DNA of 55,395 nucleotides from Conexibacter sp. (GCA_025964325.1 JAOPZA010000091.1:1-55395); one strand, 5' to 3'. Positions 26,601 through 35,224 are shown, counted from the first letter of the stretch. Notes: generated by a model not told the origin, from the letters alone. Numbers and translations are program-made.

Positions 26601-29600
26601 GCCGGGCGAGGACGACGCCGTCCAGGTCCCCGCGCCAGCGCACCTCGCCGACGGAGCGGGGCAGCCAAGCGTCGCGGTCGGCCGGCCCGAGCGACTCGAC
26701 GAGCCGATCGATCGCCCGCTCGAGGACCTGGGCGCTCGAGCGCGCCGCTTCCTCGGCCGGGTGCGCTGGCGCGACCACGAACTCGATCGCGCCGTCGAGC
26801 GCCGCGGGCGACGCGGGCTCGAGCTCGGCGGCGGTCTCGACCGTGGCGGACAGGTGCTGGCGCCACGCGCCGCGGCCGATCCGGGAGTGCACGGCGAACC
26901 GGCCGGTGTGCGGCGTCGAGAGCTGGATGCTCGTGCTCAGCGTGCAGCGATCGCCGAGCGCGCGCGGCTCGTGCAGCACGAGGTCGCGGATCACGATCTC
27001 CTCGTCGGGCCGCAGGACCTCGGTCGCGGCCGCGCGGGCGGTCTCGAGCCAGGTGGTGAGCGTGACGAAGCGATCGCCGCCGGCGTTGCCGGGATCGACC
27101 GGATCGAGCTCGACCTTCCATGTGGGACGGGACATGCCGGGCAGCTCGATGCGATCGCCGAGCAACCGGTGCGCGGCGGCGGGGACCCGCCGCGGCGACG
27201 GCTCGAGCCAGTGGCGGACATGGCGCCATCTCGTCGTCGGCAGGTCGATCAGGCGGGCGCCGGCCGACGCGATCTCCGGCCGGGCGCCGCCGTGGAGCGC
27301 CAGGGCGGTCAGCTGGGCGTGGAAGTGGGCGCTCTCGTCCTCGCAGCGACGGCCGGTCTGCACGAGGACCGGCTGCTGCAGGCCGCCATCGCGCGCGCTG
27401 TCGACTACGGCATGTGACAGCAGCGGATGGGGTGAGATCTCGACGAAGCTCGCGTGCCCGTCGACGGCAGCCGCGGCGACCGCCTGCGCGAACCGGACCG
27501 GGCGGCGGATGTTCGCCGCCCAGTAGTCGGCGTCGAAGACGGGGACCGCGCGCGGGTCGTCGAGCACCGTGCTGTAGAGCGGCGTGTGCGGCTCGCGCGG
27601 GACGAGCGCGCGCAGCCCGTCGGCGAGCGCGCCGACCACGGGATCGACGAGCCTGCAGTGGCCGGCGACGACCGACTTGATCTGCTTGGCCAGCCGCCCG
27701 CTGCGCTCGACGGCGGCGACGAGCTCGGCGATCTGCGCGGGCGCGCCGGCGACCGCGACCTGCGTCGGCGCGTTGAAGGCGGCGATCTCGACCGCCGGGT
27801 AGTCGCGCAGCATCGGCGCGAGCTCGTCGGGCGAGAGCTCGAGCAGCGCCATCGCCCCGGTCCCCGTCAGCGTCGCCAGCAGTCGCGAGCGCAGCGTGAC
27901 GACGCGCGCGCCGTCCGCTGCCGAGAGCCCGCCGGACGCGACGGCGGCGGCGACCTCCCCGAGCGAGTGACCGACGATCGCGGCGGGCTCCTGCCCCCGC
28001 GCTCGCAGCAGCCGCGACAGGGCGACCTGCACGGCGAACAGCACCGGCTGCAGGCGCTCCATCGCCGTCAGCTCCTGACCGCGTTCGAGCTCCTCGCAGA
28101 CGGAGAAGCCGGCTTCGCGCTGGATCAGCCCGTCGAGCTCCCTCAGCGCCGCGGCGAAGGCCGGCTCGTCGCGCATCAGGCGCAGCCCCATGCCCGCCCA
28201 TTGCGAGCCCTGTCCGGAGAACACCCATACCGGAGGGGCGTCGAGGCGCTGGGCGCCGGCCTCGACGAGGCTCGGGGCGCGACCACCTTCGGCGCAGGTC
28301 CGCAGGCCGGCGATCAGCGAGGCCCGGTCGCGCGCGACGACGGCCGCGCGGGCACGGCCCGACAGGCGCCGGGCGAGCGTGTGCTCCACGTCGCACAGAC
28401 GCGCGTTCGCGCCGGGACCCTCCAGCCATCCGGCGAGCTCCTCGGCCTGGTCGCGCACGCGCGAGGCGTCCGGGCCGGCAAGCAGGAAACGGCCGATGCG
28501 GTCCCCCTCCGCGGGGAGCTCCGCAGGCCGTGCGGCCGGAGGCTGCTCGACGACGACGTGGGCGTTCGTGCCGCCGAAGCCGAACGCCGACACGCCCGCC
28601 CGCGCCGGGCGATCGGCGGCCGGCCAGTCGGTCGCGCGGTCGACGACCGCGAGTCCGAGGGACGCGAAGTCGATGTGCGGGTGGCCGTCGCTGTAGTGCA
28701 GGTTCGCGGGGATGCGTCGGTGGCCGATCGAGAGCACCAGCTTGATCAGCCCGACGATGCCCGCGGCGGCTTCCAGGTGCCCGAAGTTGCTCTTCGCCGA
28801 GCCGATCAGGAGCGGCGTGCGCCCGCGGCGGCCCCCGCCGAGCGCGGCGCTGAGCGCGCGCGCCTCGATCGGGTCGCCGAGCAGCGTTCCCGTGCCGTGC
28901 GCCTCGACGTAGTCGACGTCGCCGGGGTCGACCTGCGCCGCGCCGTAGGCGAGGCGCAGCAGCTCCTCCTGCGCCTCGACGTTGGGCGCCGTGATGCCGT
29001 TGGAGTGTCCGTCCTGGTTGATCGCCGAGCCGCGCAGCACCGCGAAGATGCGATCGTCGTCCGCCAGCGCGTCCGACAGCCGCTTGAGCACGACGACGCC
29101 CGCTCCCTCCGCCCGCACGATGCCGTCGGCGCTCGCCGAGAACGGGCGACAGCGACCGGTCTGCGAGATCACGCCCATCTCATGGAAGGCCGCGGTCACG
29201 GCGGGGCCCAGCAGGAGGTTCGTCCCGGCGGCGATGACGAGGTCGCTCTCGCCGGTCATGAGGCTCTGCATGCCGAGGTGCACGGCCACGAGCGACGACG
29301 AGCAGGCGGTGTCGACGGCGACGCTCGCGCCCCGCAGATCGAGCGCGTAGGAGAGGCGGTTGGCGGCCAGGCTCAGCGCGCCACCCGTGCCGCTCCACGC
29401 GTCCACGCGCGAGAGCTCGGACAGCGAGCGTTGACCGTACTCACCGGCGCTGACGCCGACGAACACCCCGGTGCGGCTGCCACGCAGCGACTCGGGGGAG
29501 ATCCCCGCGTGCTCGAGGGCCTCCCATCCGACCTCGAGGACCATGCGCTGCTGTGGATCCATCCGCACGGCCTCCCGCGGGCTGATCGCGAAGAACGCGG

Positions 29601-30093
29601 CGTCGAAGCCGGCGATGTCGTCGAGGAACCCGCCCGCCCGCGTCGTGCGCTCGAGCACCTCGGCGTCGGCCGCCGACTCGCTCCGGGGCCAGCGCTTCGC
29701 GGGAAGCGCGCCGACCGCGTCACCGCCGCGCTCCAGCAGGCGCCAGTAGTCCTCGGGCCCGCTGATGTCACCGGGCAGCCGGCAGCCGAGCCCGACGACC
29801 GCGACGGGCTCCCGCTCCAGCGTCTTCGGCGCCCGCGTCGGCGCAGGACGCTTCGCTTCGCCCAACAGCGCCGCGGCGATCCGCTCGATTGTCGGGTGCT
29901 CCCACAGCAGGGTGCTCGGCACCGAGCGCTCGAGCAGGTCCTCGAGCCGCCCGGCGAGCTCGACGGCGTCCCGCGACGAGAAGCCGTAGTCGACGAGAGC
30001 CCGATCGACCTCCACCTCCTCGGGCGCGACACCACATCGTTCGCCGACGAGCGCGCCCAACCAGCGCTCGAGCTCTGCGACCGACATCCTCAC
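23653..30093 (-). CDS. Pks13-like polyketide synthase ACP-KS-AT-DH*-KR-ACP-ACP*-TE
   Basis: Type I PKS, about 2146 residues from GTG 30091-30093 (GTGA overlap with the acyl-AMP ligase) or 2144 from ATG 30087. Numbering from the ATG: ACP1 at 1-80 with GFSSRD (Ser38); KS about 92-515 with DTACSSS (Cys262), EAHGTGT and NFGHLEAA; AT about 610-880 with GHSLGE (Ser708) and an ambiguous VAGH substrate motif; a DH-like region about 975-1230 lacking HxxxGxxxxP (DRFVTLTTWLE instead), so probably inactive; KR about 1415-1590 with GGLGGLG and a Ser-Tyr-Asn set (FSSAA, AAYAAAN); ACP2 with GLDSLL (Ser1726); a degenerate third carrier about 1800-1862 without its serine; TE with GWSFGG (Ser1946). One extension and reduction of a FAAL-loaded acyl chain is the simplest reading. 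Confidence 0.92.
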   Translation of the reverse strand: MRMSVAELERWLGALVGERCGVAPEEVEVDRALVDYGFSSRDAVELAGRLEDLLERSVPSTLLWEHPTIERIAAALLGEAKRPAPTRAPKTLEREPVAVVGLGCRLPGDISGPEDYWRLLERGGDAVGALPAKRWPRSESAADAEVLERTTRAGGFLDDIAGFDAAFFAISPREAVRMDPQQRMVLEVGWEALEHAGISPESLRGSRTGVFVGVSAGEYGQRSLSELSRVDAWSGTGGALSLAANRLSYALDLRGASVAVDTACSSSLVAVHLGMQSLMTGESDLVIAAGTNLLLGPAVTAAFHEMGVISQTGRCRPFSASADGIVRAEGAGVVVLKRLSDALADDDRIFAVLRGSAINQDGHSNGITAPNVEAQEELLRLAYGAAQVDPGDVDYVEAHGTGTLLGDPIEARALSAALGGGRRGRTPLLIGSAKSNFGHLEAAAGIVGLIKLVLSIGHRRIPANLHYSDGHPHIDFASLGLAVVDRATDWPAADRPARAGVSAFGFGGTNAHVVVEQPPAARPAELPAEGDRIGRFLLAGPDASRVRDQAEELAGWLEGPGANARLCDVEHTLARRLSGRARAAVVARDRASLIAGLRTCAEGGRAPSLVEAGAQRLDAPPVWVFSGQGSQWAGMGLRLMRDEPAFAAALRELDGLIQREAGFSVCEELERGQELTAMERLQPVLFAVQVALSRLLRARGQEPAAIVGHSLGEVAAAVASGGLSAADGARVVTLRSRLLATLTGTGAMALLELSPDELAPMLRDYPAVEIAAFNAPTQVAVAGAPAQIAELVAAVERSGRLAKQIKSVVAGHCRLVDPVVGALADGLRALVPREPHTPLYSTVLDDPRAVPVFDADYWAANIRRPVRFAQAVAAAAVDGHASFVEISPHPLLSHAVVDSARDGGLQQPVLVQTGRRCEDESAHFHAQLTALALHGGARPEIASAGARLIDLPTTRWRHVRHWLEPSPRRVPAAAHRLLGDRIELPGMSRPTWKVELDPVDPGNAGGDRFVTLTTWLETARAAATEVLRPDEEIVIRDLVLHEPRALGDRCTLSTSIQLSTPHTGRFAVHSRIGRGAWRQHLSATVETAAELEPASPAALDGAIEFVVAPAHPAEEAARSSAQVLERAIDRLVESLGPADRDAWLPRSVGEVRWRGDLDGVVLARLFPRAPMGPASPDLTTTLQLLDDEGRVRVQLDALTLRRVSATELPMALPDKLMRLEWHAVKAPRVPTAHGRWLVVGAQSDPRAGALADGLRSRGAEARAAWGAAAEQILRADHALDGVVAFIAPAPSDEDPEQAPLRGAAHVLAGAGIVRALSERPPGSAIRTRLYFATTGAAAVADGDRPDAPSAALRGLVRVLAFEHPELQPTWVDLDHGGGIDDLLSELGSTDAEDEVAWRAGRRHVARLVRPSASELSTEAARTVRADGAYLVSGGLGGLGLVLARWLAESGAARVVLNGRSAPGPRAELALAALRELGTEVVVVGGDIAHAGVAERAIAACAAPGATLRGVIHAAAAFEDRVASRLDAESLQRVWSAKAVGAWRLSAATAGLELDWWVGFSSAAALIGSPGQAAYAAANAYLDALAAWRRAQGMVATTINWGTWSQVGQAAQRSADAVSPITPTEGLEALESLLAARIPAAGVLRLDADELTDAFPDLAEIPLLSRIVGSAGRSGRQTGSAWPGVAALDPAQAPARIRARVDERVAAVLGVEPGRLDADAPLTTLGLDSLLAMRIRNALQHDFDRLLPPSLMLRGASIDDVATWLCEALDLSAPAPTAAAHEPVRRVRVAPRDAGERLVAAAWEEVLGRADFGVTDSCDEQDRDAAAADRVSELLSRRSGRLVSADQLLANPTIERQAALVREPDPASRSPLRLLREGDGAATSLFMFHPGGGDTLVYRQLVEQLDPGLTVWGLDRLSDVFTVEHRAERYVELLRKTQSTGPYLLAGWSFGGALAYETARRLQSAGERIELLAMIDTILPLPDPPETSELQVLERRFQRFADFLESSYGKPLALPYERMARLDDEAQTDLLIETILAAGLIDPVAGAAIIEHQRTSYLDVRALDRYRPGRIDGPVVLYSARDAQTDGMRDPRFDRRDPARGWDAVCGEQLEIVTVPGHHLSVLDPPHVDALAARLNELLPGLVRAAA

Positions 30094-31850
30094 GACGCTG
30101 CATCCGCGGTGCGGGCGAGGTAGCGAGCGCGGTTGGCCGCGCGAGCGATCTTGCCGCTCGACGTCCGCAGCAGCTTCTCGCCCTTCAGGATCTGGACGTC
30201 GCGGAGCTTGAGATCGTGGGCGGCGGCGACCGCGCGGCGAACGGCGAGCTTGATCTCCAACGCGCTCACGTCGGCCGCGCCGGCGCCGCGCGCGCGCTCC
30301 ATCACCACGACGATCGCCTCGCCCGCGTCCGTCGGGATGCCCAGGGCCGCGACGCGTCCGGCCTGCACCGCGGGGTGGGCCTCCTGCACGGTCTGCTCGA
30401 TGTCCTGCGGATAGTGGTTCTTGCCGTCGATGATGATCAGGTCCTTGAGGCGCCCGGTGATGTAGAGCTCGCCCTCGCAGCTCACGCCGAGGTCGCCGGT
30501 GCGCAGCCAGCCGGCCACGGGCGCCCCGTCCTCGCCGCCGACCAGCCGGCCGTTGAACACCTCTTCGCTGCGCGCGGGCTGGCCCCAGTAGCTGGTCGCG
30601 ACATTGGGACCGTGCACCCAGACCTCGCCGACCTCGCCGTCGGGCAGGGCGGTGCGGTCGGCGGGATCGGCGATGCAGACATGCTGGCCGGCGGGCTTGC
30701 CCGCCGACACGAGCGCGATCGCGTCGACGTCGTCGCGCGCCGTGACGGCGCGCCCCGCCGTCAGCTCCGAGCGCGTGAAGCGCGCGATCGTCGGGCCAGC
30801 CGCGTCGGTCGCGCTGACGAACACCGTCGCCTCGGCCAGGCCGTACGACGGGCGGTGAGCGTTCGGCGCGAACCCATGCGGGCCGAAGGCCTCCCGGAAA
30901 CGCTCCACCGTGCGCGGACGCACCGGCTCGGAGCCGTTGATCGCGACGCGCACGCCGGACAGGTCGAGTCTCGCGCGATCCTCCGCCCGGACGCGGTCGA
31001 CGGCGTAGTCGAAGGCGAAGTTCGGCGCCGCCGTCATCACGTGCGGATGGGCCGCCAGCATCTCGAGCCAGCCGAGCGGGCGCCGGATGAAGTCGAACGG
31101 GGTCGAGAAGACCGACCGCGCGCCGAGCCCGACGGGGAGCCCCGCCAGCAGCACGAGCCCCATGTCGTGGAAGAACGGGATCCAGCCGACGAACGTCGAG
31201 TGCTCGCCGAGGTCCAAGGCCGCTGCCAGCTGCCGCACGTTGGTGGCCACGGCCTCGTGGGTGATGACCGCGCCGGCGGGCGCGCCCGTCGACCCGGAGG
31301 TGTACTGCAGATAGGCGGGCGCAGCGAGGTCGATCTCCGGCAGTCGGAAGGCCCGCGCCGCGTCGAGGTCGATGCCGTCGACGGCGATCACGTCGGCGGG
31401 CCGCGGGACCCGCGGGTCGTCGAGCAGCTGATCCAGCGACGCGCGCGTGGCCTCCGCCGTGAGCCAGACGGTCGCCTCGCAGTCGGCGAGCGCGCCCGTC
31501 AGGCGATCGGCGTGCGAGCTCACTTCCGGGGCGAACAACGGCACCGCGATCGCGCCTGACGCAAGCGCGCCGAAGAACGCCACCGGATAGCTGAGATCCT
31601 GCGGACACAGCACCGCGACCCGCGCCGAGGTGTCGGCGACCTCCCTGATCCTCGCCGCGACCGCGGCGACGCGCAGGTACAGCTCCGACCAGGTGAGCGT
31701 CTGGGGGACGCCGGCGCGGTCCGCGCTGTAGTCGACGAACGTGAACGCGGGCTCGTCGAGCGTCGACCGGGCCACCAGCGACGTCACCAACGACTCGACC
31801 GCAAGGCGCGCGGTCGCGTCACTCACCGAGTCCAACGTCGCACGTGTCAT
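30090..31850 (-). CDS. Fatty acyl-AMP ligase (FAAL, FadD32-like)
   Basis: Activates a fatty acid as acyl-adenylate and transfers it to ACP1 of the adjacent PKS instead of to CoA. It has 586 residues from ATG 31850; a GTG at 31901 would add 17. Visible adenylation motifs: YLQYTSGSTGAPAGAVITH, GWIPFFHDMGLV, INGSEPVRPRTV, YGLAEATVFVS, GWLRTGDLGV and RLKDLIIIDGKNHYPQDIE, the last with the FAAL-type NHYPQDIE. The set matches FadD32/FadD26-type FAALs rather than acyl-CoA ligases. The GTGA overlap with the PKS makes the pairing unambiguous. It is the first gene of the operon. Confidence 0.93.
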   Translation of the reverse strand: MTRATLDSVSDATARLAVESLVTSLVARSTLDEPAFTFVDYSADRAGVPQTLTWSELYLRVAAVAARIREVADTSARVAVLCPQDLSYPVAFFGALASGAIAVPLFAPEVSSHADRLTGALADCEATVWLTAEATRASLDQLLDDPRVPRPADVIAVDGIDLDAARAFRLPEIDLAAPAYLQYTSGSTGAPAGAVITHEAVATNVRQLAAALDLGEHSTFVGWIPFFHDMGLVLLAGLPVGLGARSVFSTPFDFIRRPLGWLEMLAAHPHVMTAAPNFAFDYAVDRVRAEDRARLDLSGVRVAINGSEPVRPRTVERFREAFGPHGFAPNAHRPSYGLAEATVFVSATDAAGPTIARFTRSELTAGRAVTARDDVDAIALVSAGKPAGQHVCIADPADRTALPDGEVGEVWVHGPNVATSYWGQPARSEEVFNGRLVGGEDGAPVAGWLRTGDLGVSCEGELYITGRLKDLIIIDGKNHYPQDIEQTVQEAHPAVQAGRVAALGIPTDAGEAIVVVMERARGAGAADVSALEIKLAVRRAVAAAHDLKLRDVQILKGEKLLRTSSGKIARAANRARYLARTADAAS

Positions 31851-32078
31851 GAGGCGCGTCTCGACGTCCTGAGCCGGACGGCCGGATAGGATGAATTGCA
31901 CATTAAATTGATCTCCCGGCCTGAGCCGTCCTGTTACATGGCGGGTGCCAAAAAGGTATCACCGCTTCGGTGCAGCCACAACTTTTAGTAACTAGATCGT
32001 CATGTCGAGCAACGCGGGTGAAATTAACCCAACCCTCCGCATCCCGCCCCAACGCTCAGCGGATCACGAGCGTCCGCG
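31851..32078 (-). promoter_or_regulatory. AT-rich promoter region of the FAAL/PKS operon
   Basis: This is the most AT-rich stretch of the window, and no gene is visible. On the minus strand a TTGCTC ... TACTAA pair with about 16 bp spacing is a possible sigma-70-like promoter. A near-perfect palindrome, GGGTGAAATTAACCC, lies at 32016-32030. A short hairpin, CACCG-ctt-CGGTG, lies at 31960-31972. The drop in GC marks an operon control region or horizontally acquired border; the boxes are tentative. Confidence 0.45.
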
Positions 32079-32639
32079 TCACATCGTCGTGCGGTAGTGG
32101 AGGTGGACCACGCCGTTGCCGAAACGGCGCTCGCCGAGCAGTTCGAGCGTCACGCGGACATCGTCGGGGAGGGACCGTCTGCCGCCTCCCACCACGATCG
32201 GGCTGACGAGCAGGTGCCACTCGTCGACCAACCCGGCCCTGATCGCGTGGGCGGCGAGGCCGGGACCGCCCACGCTGATGTCGCGTTCCGCGGTCGCTCT
32301 CATCTGCCGGACCGCCTCGGGGTCGAAGTCGCGCTCGATCCGCGTCCTCGCGCTCGAGACGCTCGCGAGCGTCGTGGAGTACACGACCTTGTCGGCCGCC
32401 TGCCAGAGCTCCGCGAAGTCCCGCATGACGGGCCGCTCGTCGGCGCCGGTGCCCGCCGTCTCCCAGCCGACCATCACCTCGTACATCCGGCGCCCGTAGA
32501 GGTAGGTGCCGAGCGGCCGCTCGAGGTCGTTGACGAAGCCGTGCACCTCCTCGTCCGGCACAGCCCAGTCGAACCTGCCGTGCTCGTCCGCGACGTAGCC
32601 GTCGAGCGACGTGATCGCCGAGTAGATCAGCTTGGCCAT
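32079..32639 (-). CDS. RibD C-terminal/dihydrofolate reductase-like family protein
   Basis: Predicted NAD(P)H-dependent reductase of 186 residues. ATG 32639 is preceded by GGGAGGT. The pattern MAKLIYSAITSLDGYVAD, then TYLYGRRMYEVM, then DISVGGPGLAAHAIRAGLVDEW, then SPIVVGGGRRSL is typical of YyaP/YwjB-like proteins of the RibD C-terminal family. These share the DHFR fold; true DHFR or RibD activity is not implied. It lies just upstream, in the same orientation, of the FAAL/PKS operon promoter region, but has its own ribosome site and no obvious link. Confidence 0.85.
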   Translation of the reverse strand: MAKLIYSAITSLDGYVADEHGRFDWAVPDEEVHGFVNDLERPLGTYLYGRRMYEVMVGWETAGTGADERPVMRDFAELWQAADKVVYSTTLASVSSARTRIERDFDPEAVRQMRATAERDISVGGPGLAAHAIRAGLVDEWHLLVSPIVVGGGRRSLPDDVRVTLELLGERRFGNGVVHLHYRTTM

Positions 32640-32755
32640 CGTGACCTCCCTCTCCACCTATTGAGTGAATTTCGCAACCAGCACGAGAAGCATAGGTAAC
32701 GACTCCTAACGCGGCAGACGCCCACGCGAACGGCCGCTGAGTGGACGTGTCGGCG

Positions 32756-33874
32756 TCACCCCGGTCCGACGGGCAAGGGGCGCGCGCGCAGCAGGTCCCC
32801 CACGCGTCGCTCGACCTCGAGGCGGAGGAGGTCGCCGTCCACGTCGGTGGGCAGCTCGATCACGACGCCGTCGTCGCCGGCCTCGATCCGCAGCGGGGCC
32901 ACCGCCTGCGGCATGTCCGCGGGCAGCTCGATCACCGTGCCGTCCTCGTAGGACGCGATCACCCGCGGGTCGATGTACGACGCCCGCGCGACCGTGGGCG
33001 TGTTGCCGAGCGCGGCGCTCACCTCGCGGACCGCGCGGCTCACGGCCCGCTTGCCGCGCTGGCCGTCCGCTTGCTCGCGCGCGAGCGCGACGGCGGCGAG
33101 CACGGTCGCCGCCCAGGTGCGGAACTCCTTCGCCGAGAACGGTCCCTCGGCCCAGGAGCGCAGGGCGTTGTTGACATCGGGCGCCTGGATGCGCCGCCAG
33201 CCGGCGGCGGGCGGACGCAGCCGGTACACGAGCAGCTCGGGCGGCGCGCCGCGGCGCTGCCGCAGCGGAGCGAGCACCCGCACGGACTCGGGATCGATGA
33301 CCGTCATCCGCCGGCGCTTGCCCGACTTGGCGACGAAGTCGAACCGCGCCCCGGCGTCGCGCACCGTCACCTGGTCTCGACGGAGCGTGGTGAGCCCGAC
33401 GTGCCCGTTGTCGCGCGCGTAGCGGTCCCATCCGACCCGGAAGAGGCCGACGTCGAGGAGCCTGATCGCGAGCGCCAGCGCGCGGTCGCGGCTCAGCCCG
33501 TCGGCCTCGAGCAGGCTTCTCGCGGTGCGCCGGATGCCCGGCAGCCGCGCCGCGAAGTCGAGCATGTCGTCGAACTTCTCGGCGTCGCGCCGCTGGCGCC
33601 AGGCCCGGTGGTAGAGGTACTGCCGGCGGCGCTTGGCGTCGACGCCGGTCGCCTGCAGGTGCGCGTTCGGGCTCGCGGCGATCCACACGTCCGTCCATGC
33701 CGGCGGGATCGCGAGCGCCTTGATGCGAGCCAGCGTCTCCGCGTCGGTGACCCGCGCGCCGTCCGGGTCGAGGTACACGAACGTGCTGCCCCGGCGCTCG
33801 CGTCGCAGGCCCGGCTCGCCGCCGTGGACGTGCACGAGGTCCTCGGCTGCGCGGATGTCGGACGTCGCGGTCAT
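32756..33874 (-). CDS. DNA topoisomerase IB (poxvirus/bacterial type)
   Basis: Relaxes supercoils by nicking one strand through a 3'-phosphotyrosyl link. It has 372 residues from ATG 33874, with a GGCAGGG ribosome site; GTG 33898 is an alternative. Domain order: an N-terminal beta domain (HGGEPGLRRERRGSTFVYLD, IPPAWTDVWI), then the catalytic domain with LTTLRRDQV, SGKRRRM, SAKEFRTWAATV and the terminal catalytic Tyr in ASYIDPRVI. The active-site Arg/Lys/Tyr set appears complete. It is divergent from the YceI gene across about 115 bp. Confidence 0.93.
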   Translation of the reverse strand: MTATSDIRAAEDLVHVHGGEPGLRRERRGSTFVYLDPDGARVTDAETLARIKALAIPPAWTDVWIAASPNAHLQATGVDAKRRRQYLYHRAWRQRRDAEKFDDMLDFAARLPGIRRTARSLLEADGLSRDRALALAIRLLDVGLFRVGWDRYARDNGHVGLTTLRRDQVTVRDAGARFDFVAKSGKRRRMTVIDPESVRVLAPLRQRRGAPPELLVYRLRPPAAGWRRIQAPDVNNALRSWAEGPFSAKEFRTWAATVLAAVALAREQADGQRGKRAVSRAVREVSAALGNTPTVARASYIDPRVIASYEDGTVIELPADMPQAVAPLRIEAGDDGVVIELPTDVDGDLLRLEVERRVGDLLRARPLPVGPG

Positions 33875-33989
33875 GTCGGCCCTGCCGCATCGGGTCACGT
33901 AGGCCGCGGCCGCGGCACGTCAAGGTCGCGCGAGCCGGCGCTCTGACCTGCCGGTCGTCGCGCGCGAGCATGAGACGTACGATGCGCTC

Positions 33990-34559
33990 GTGGCGCTTGC
34001 AACGGGGACGACGACGTTTGGGCCGGAGAACGCCTCCCTCCAGGTGAAGACGTATCGCGAGGGCATGGCCGCGAGGGCGGGCCACGACCTCGTCATGGAC
34101 GTCGCGCATTGGCAGGGGAGCATCGCCATCGCCCCCGACCCCGAGCGCTCCACGATCGAGCTCACGGCCGATCCGCGCTCGCTCGAGGTGCGCGAGGGCG
34201 TGGGCGGCGTGAGACCGCTCACGGACAAGGATCGGGCGGAGATCCGCCGCACGATCGACGAGAAGGTCCTGCGCGGGCAGCCGATCGAGTTCCGCTCCCG
34301 CGCGGTGCGGTCGGGCGACGGCGACGAGCGGCTGACCGTCGAGGGAGAGCTCACGATCGCGGGTCGCACGCAGCCGGTCGCGGCGCAGTTCGACGTCGAC
34401 GCCGAGGGCCGCGTGCACGGGACGATCCCGCTGCGCCAGAGCGACTGGGGCATCAAGCCCTACCGCGGGCTGATGGGCGCGCTGAAGGTCCGCGACGAGC
34501 TCGAGATCGTCGTCGACGCGCGGCTGCCCCCGGACCGTCACGAAGGAGATCGGGGATGA
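33990..34559 (+). CDS. YceI-family lipid-binding protein
   Basis: YceI-like lipocalin-type beta-barrel of 189 residues that binds isoprenoid-like lipids in relatives. Key patterns are TFGPENASLQVKTYREGMAA, the SIAIAPDPERSTIELTADPRSL strand pair, ELTIAGRTQPVAAQF and a closing ALKVRDELEIVVD. No signal peptide is visible, so it is likely cytosolic, as in many actinobacterial members. Start GTG 33990 has no strong ribosome site. Its stop overlaps the methyltransferase ATG (ATGA), so the two are co-translated. Confidence 0.88.
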   Translation: MALATGTTTFGPENASLQVKTYREGMAARAGHDLVMDVAHWQGSIAIAPDPERSTIELTADPRSLEVREGVGGVRPLTDKDRAEIRRTIDEKVLRGQPIEFRSRAVRSGDGDERLTVEGELTIAGRTQPVAAQFDVDAEGRVHGTIPLRQSDWGIKPYRGLMGALKVRDELEIVVDARLPPDRHEGDRG

Positions 34560-35215
34560 GCGCCACGAACGTGCACCACCCGTGCTTCGCCCGCTTCTTC
34601 GATCGCGTCAGCGCGCCGATGGAGAGAGAGGTCGGCCGCCATCGCGACACGCTGCTCGCCGGGCTTGCCGGACGCGTGGTGGAGATCGGCGCCGGCAACG
34701 GCATGAACTTCGCCCACTACCCGGCCACCGTCGAGGATGTCGTCGCACTCGAGCCGGAGCCCTATCTGCGGGCCAGAGCAGTGGAGGCGGCGCGGCGCGC
34801 GCCCGTGCACGTGAGCGTGCGCGACGGCCTCGCCGACCCGCTCCCGCTCGGGGCGAGCAGCTTCGATGCCGCGGTCGCGAGCCTCGTGCTGTGCACCGTG
34901 CCCGACCAGGCGCGCGCACTGGCGGAGCTGCGGCGCGTGCTCAAGCCCGGGGGCGAGCTGCGGTTCCTGGAGCACGTCCGCTCGGACCGCCCGCGCAAGC
35001 GACGCCTGCAGCAGCGCCTCGACGCGTCCGGCCTGTGGCCGCGCCTCGCCGGCGGCTGCCACTGCGCTCGCGACACCGCGGGGGCGATCAGCGCGGCCGG
35101 CTTCCAGATCGAACAGCTCCGCAAGATGAACATCGGACCGTCGTGCATGCACACGAATCCGAACGTGCTCGGCGTCGCACGCTCACCCCAGACGGCCGAG
35201 CAAGCGCCTGCCTGA
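34556..35215 (+). CDS. SAM-dependent class I methyltransferase (UbiE-like)
   Basis: Rossmann-fold methyltransferase of 219 residues starting at ATG 34556, overlapping the YceI stop. Motif I is VVEIGAGNGMNFAHYP and the acidic motif II is VVALEPEPYLR. The motif IV region is SFDAAVASLVLCTVPD and motif VI is LKPGGELRFLEHV. These match the UbiE/ArsM-like group often annotated as phospholipid or quinone methyltransferases. The acceptor is unknown; coupling to a lipid-binding YceI protein hints at a lipid or quinone substrate. It is convergent with the next membrane protein, with 9 bp between stops. Confidence 0.87.
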   Translation: MSATNVHHPCFARFFDRVSAPMEREVGRHRDTLLAGLAGRVVEIGAGNGMNFAHYPATVEDVVALEPEPYLRARAVEAARRAPVHVSVRDGLADPLPLGASSFDAAVASLVLCTVPDQARALAELRRVLKPGGELRFLEHVRSDRPRKRRLQQRLDASGLWPRLAGGCHCARDTAGAISAAGFQIEQLRKMNIGPSCMHTNPNVLGVARSPQTAEQAPA

Positions 35216-35224
35216 CGAGCGCGT

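Noticed and set aside
23383-30123. Long plus-strand open frames opposite the PKS
   Set aside because: Their composition follows the third-position GC bias of the PKS and no family motif is visible.
30094-31608. In-frame upstream extension of the PKS over the FAAL gene
   Set aside because: The overlapped sequence already encodes complete FAAL motifs in another frame; the GTGA junction at 30090-30093 marks the true start.
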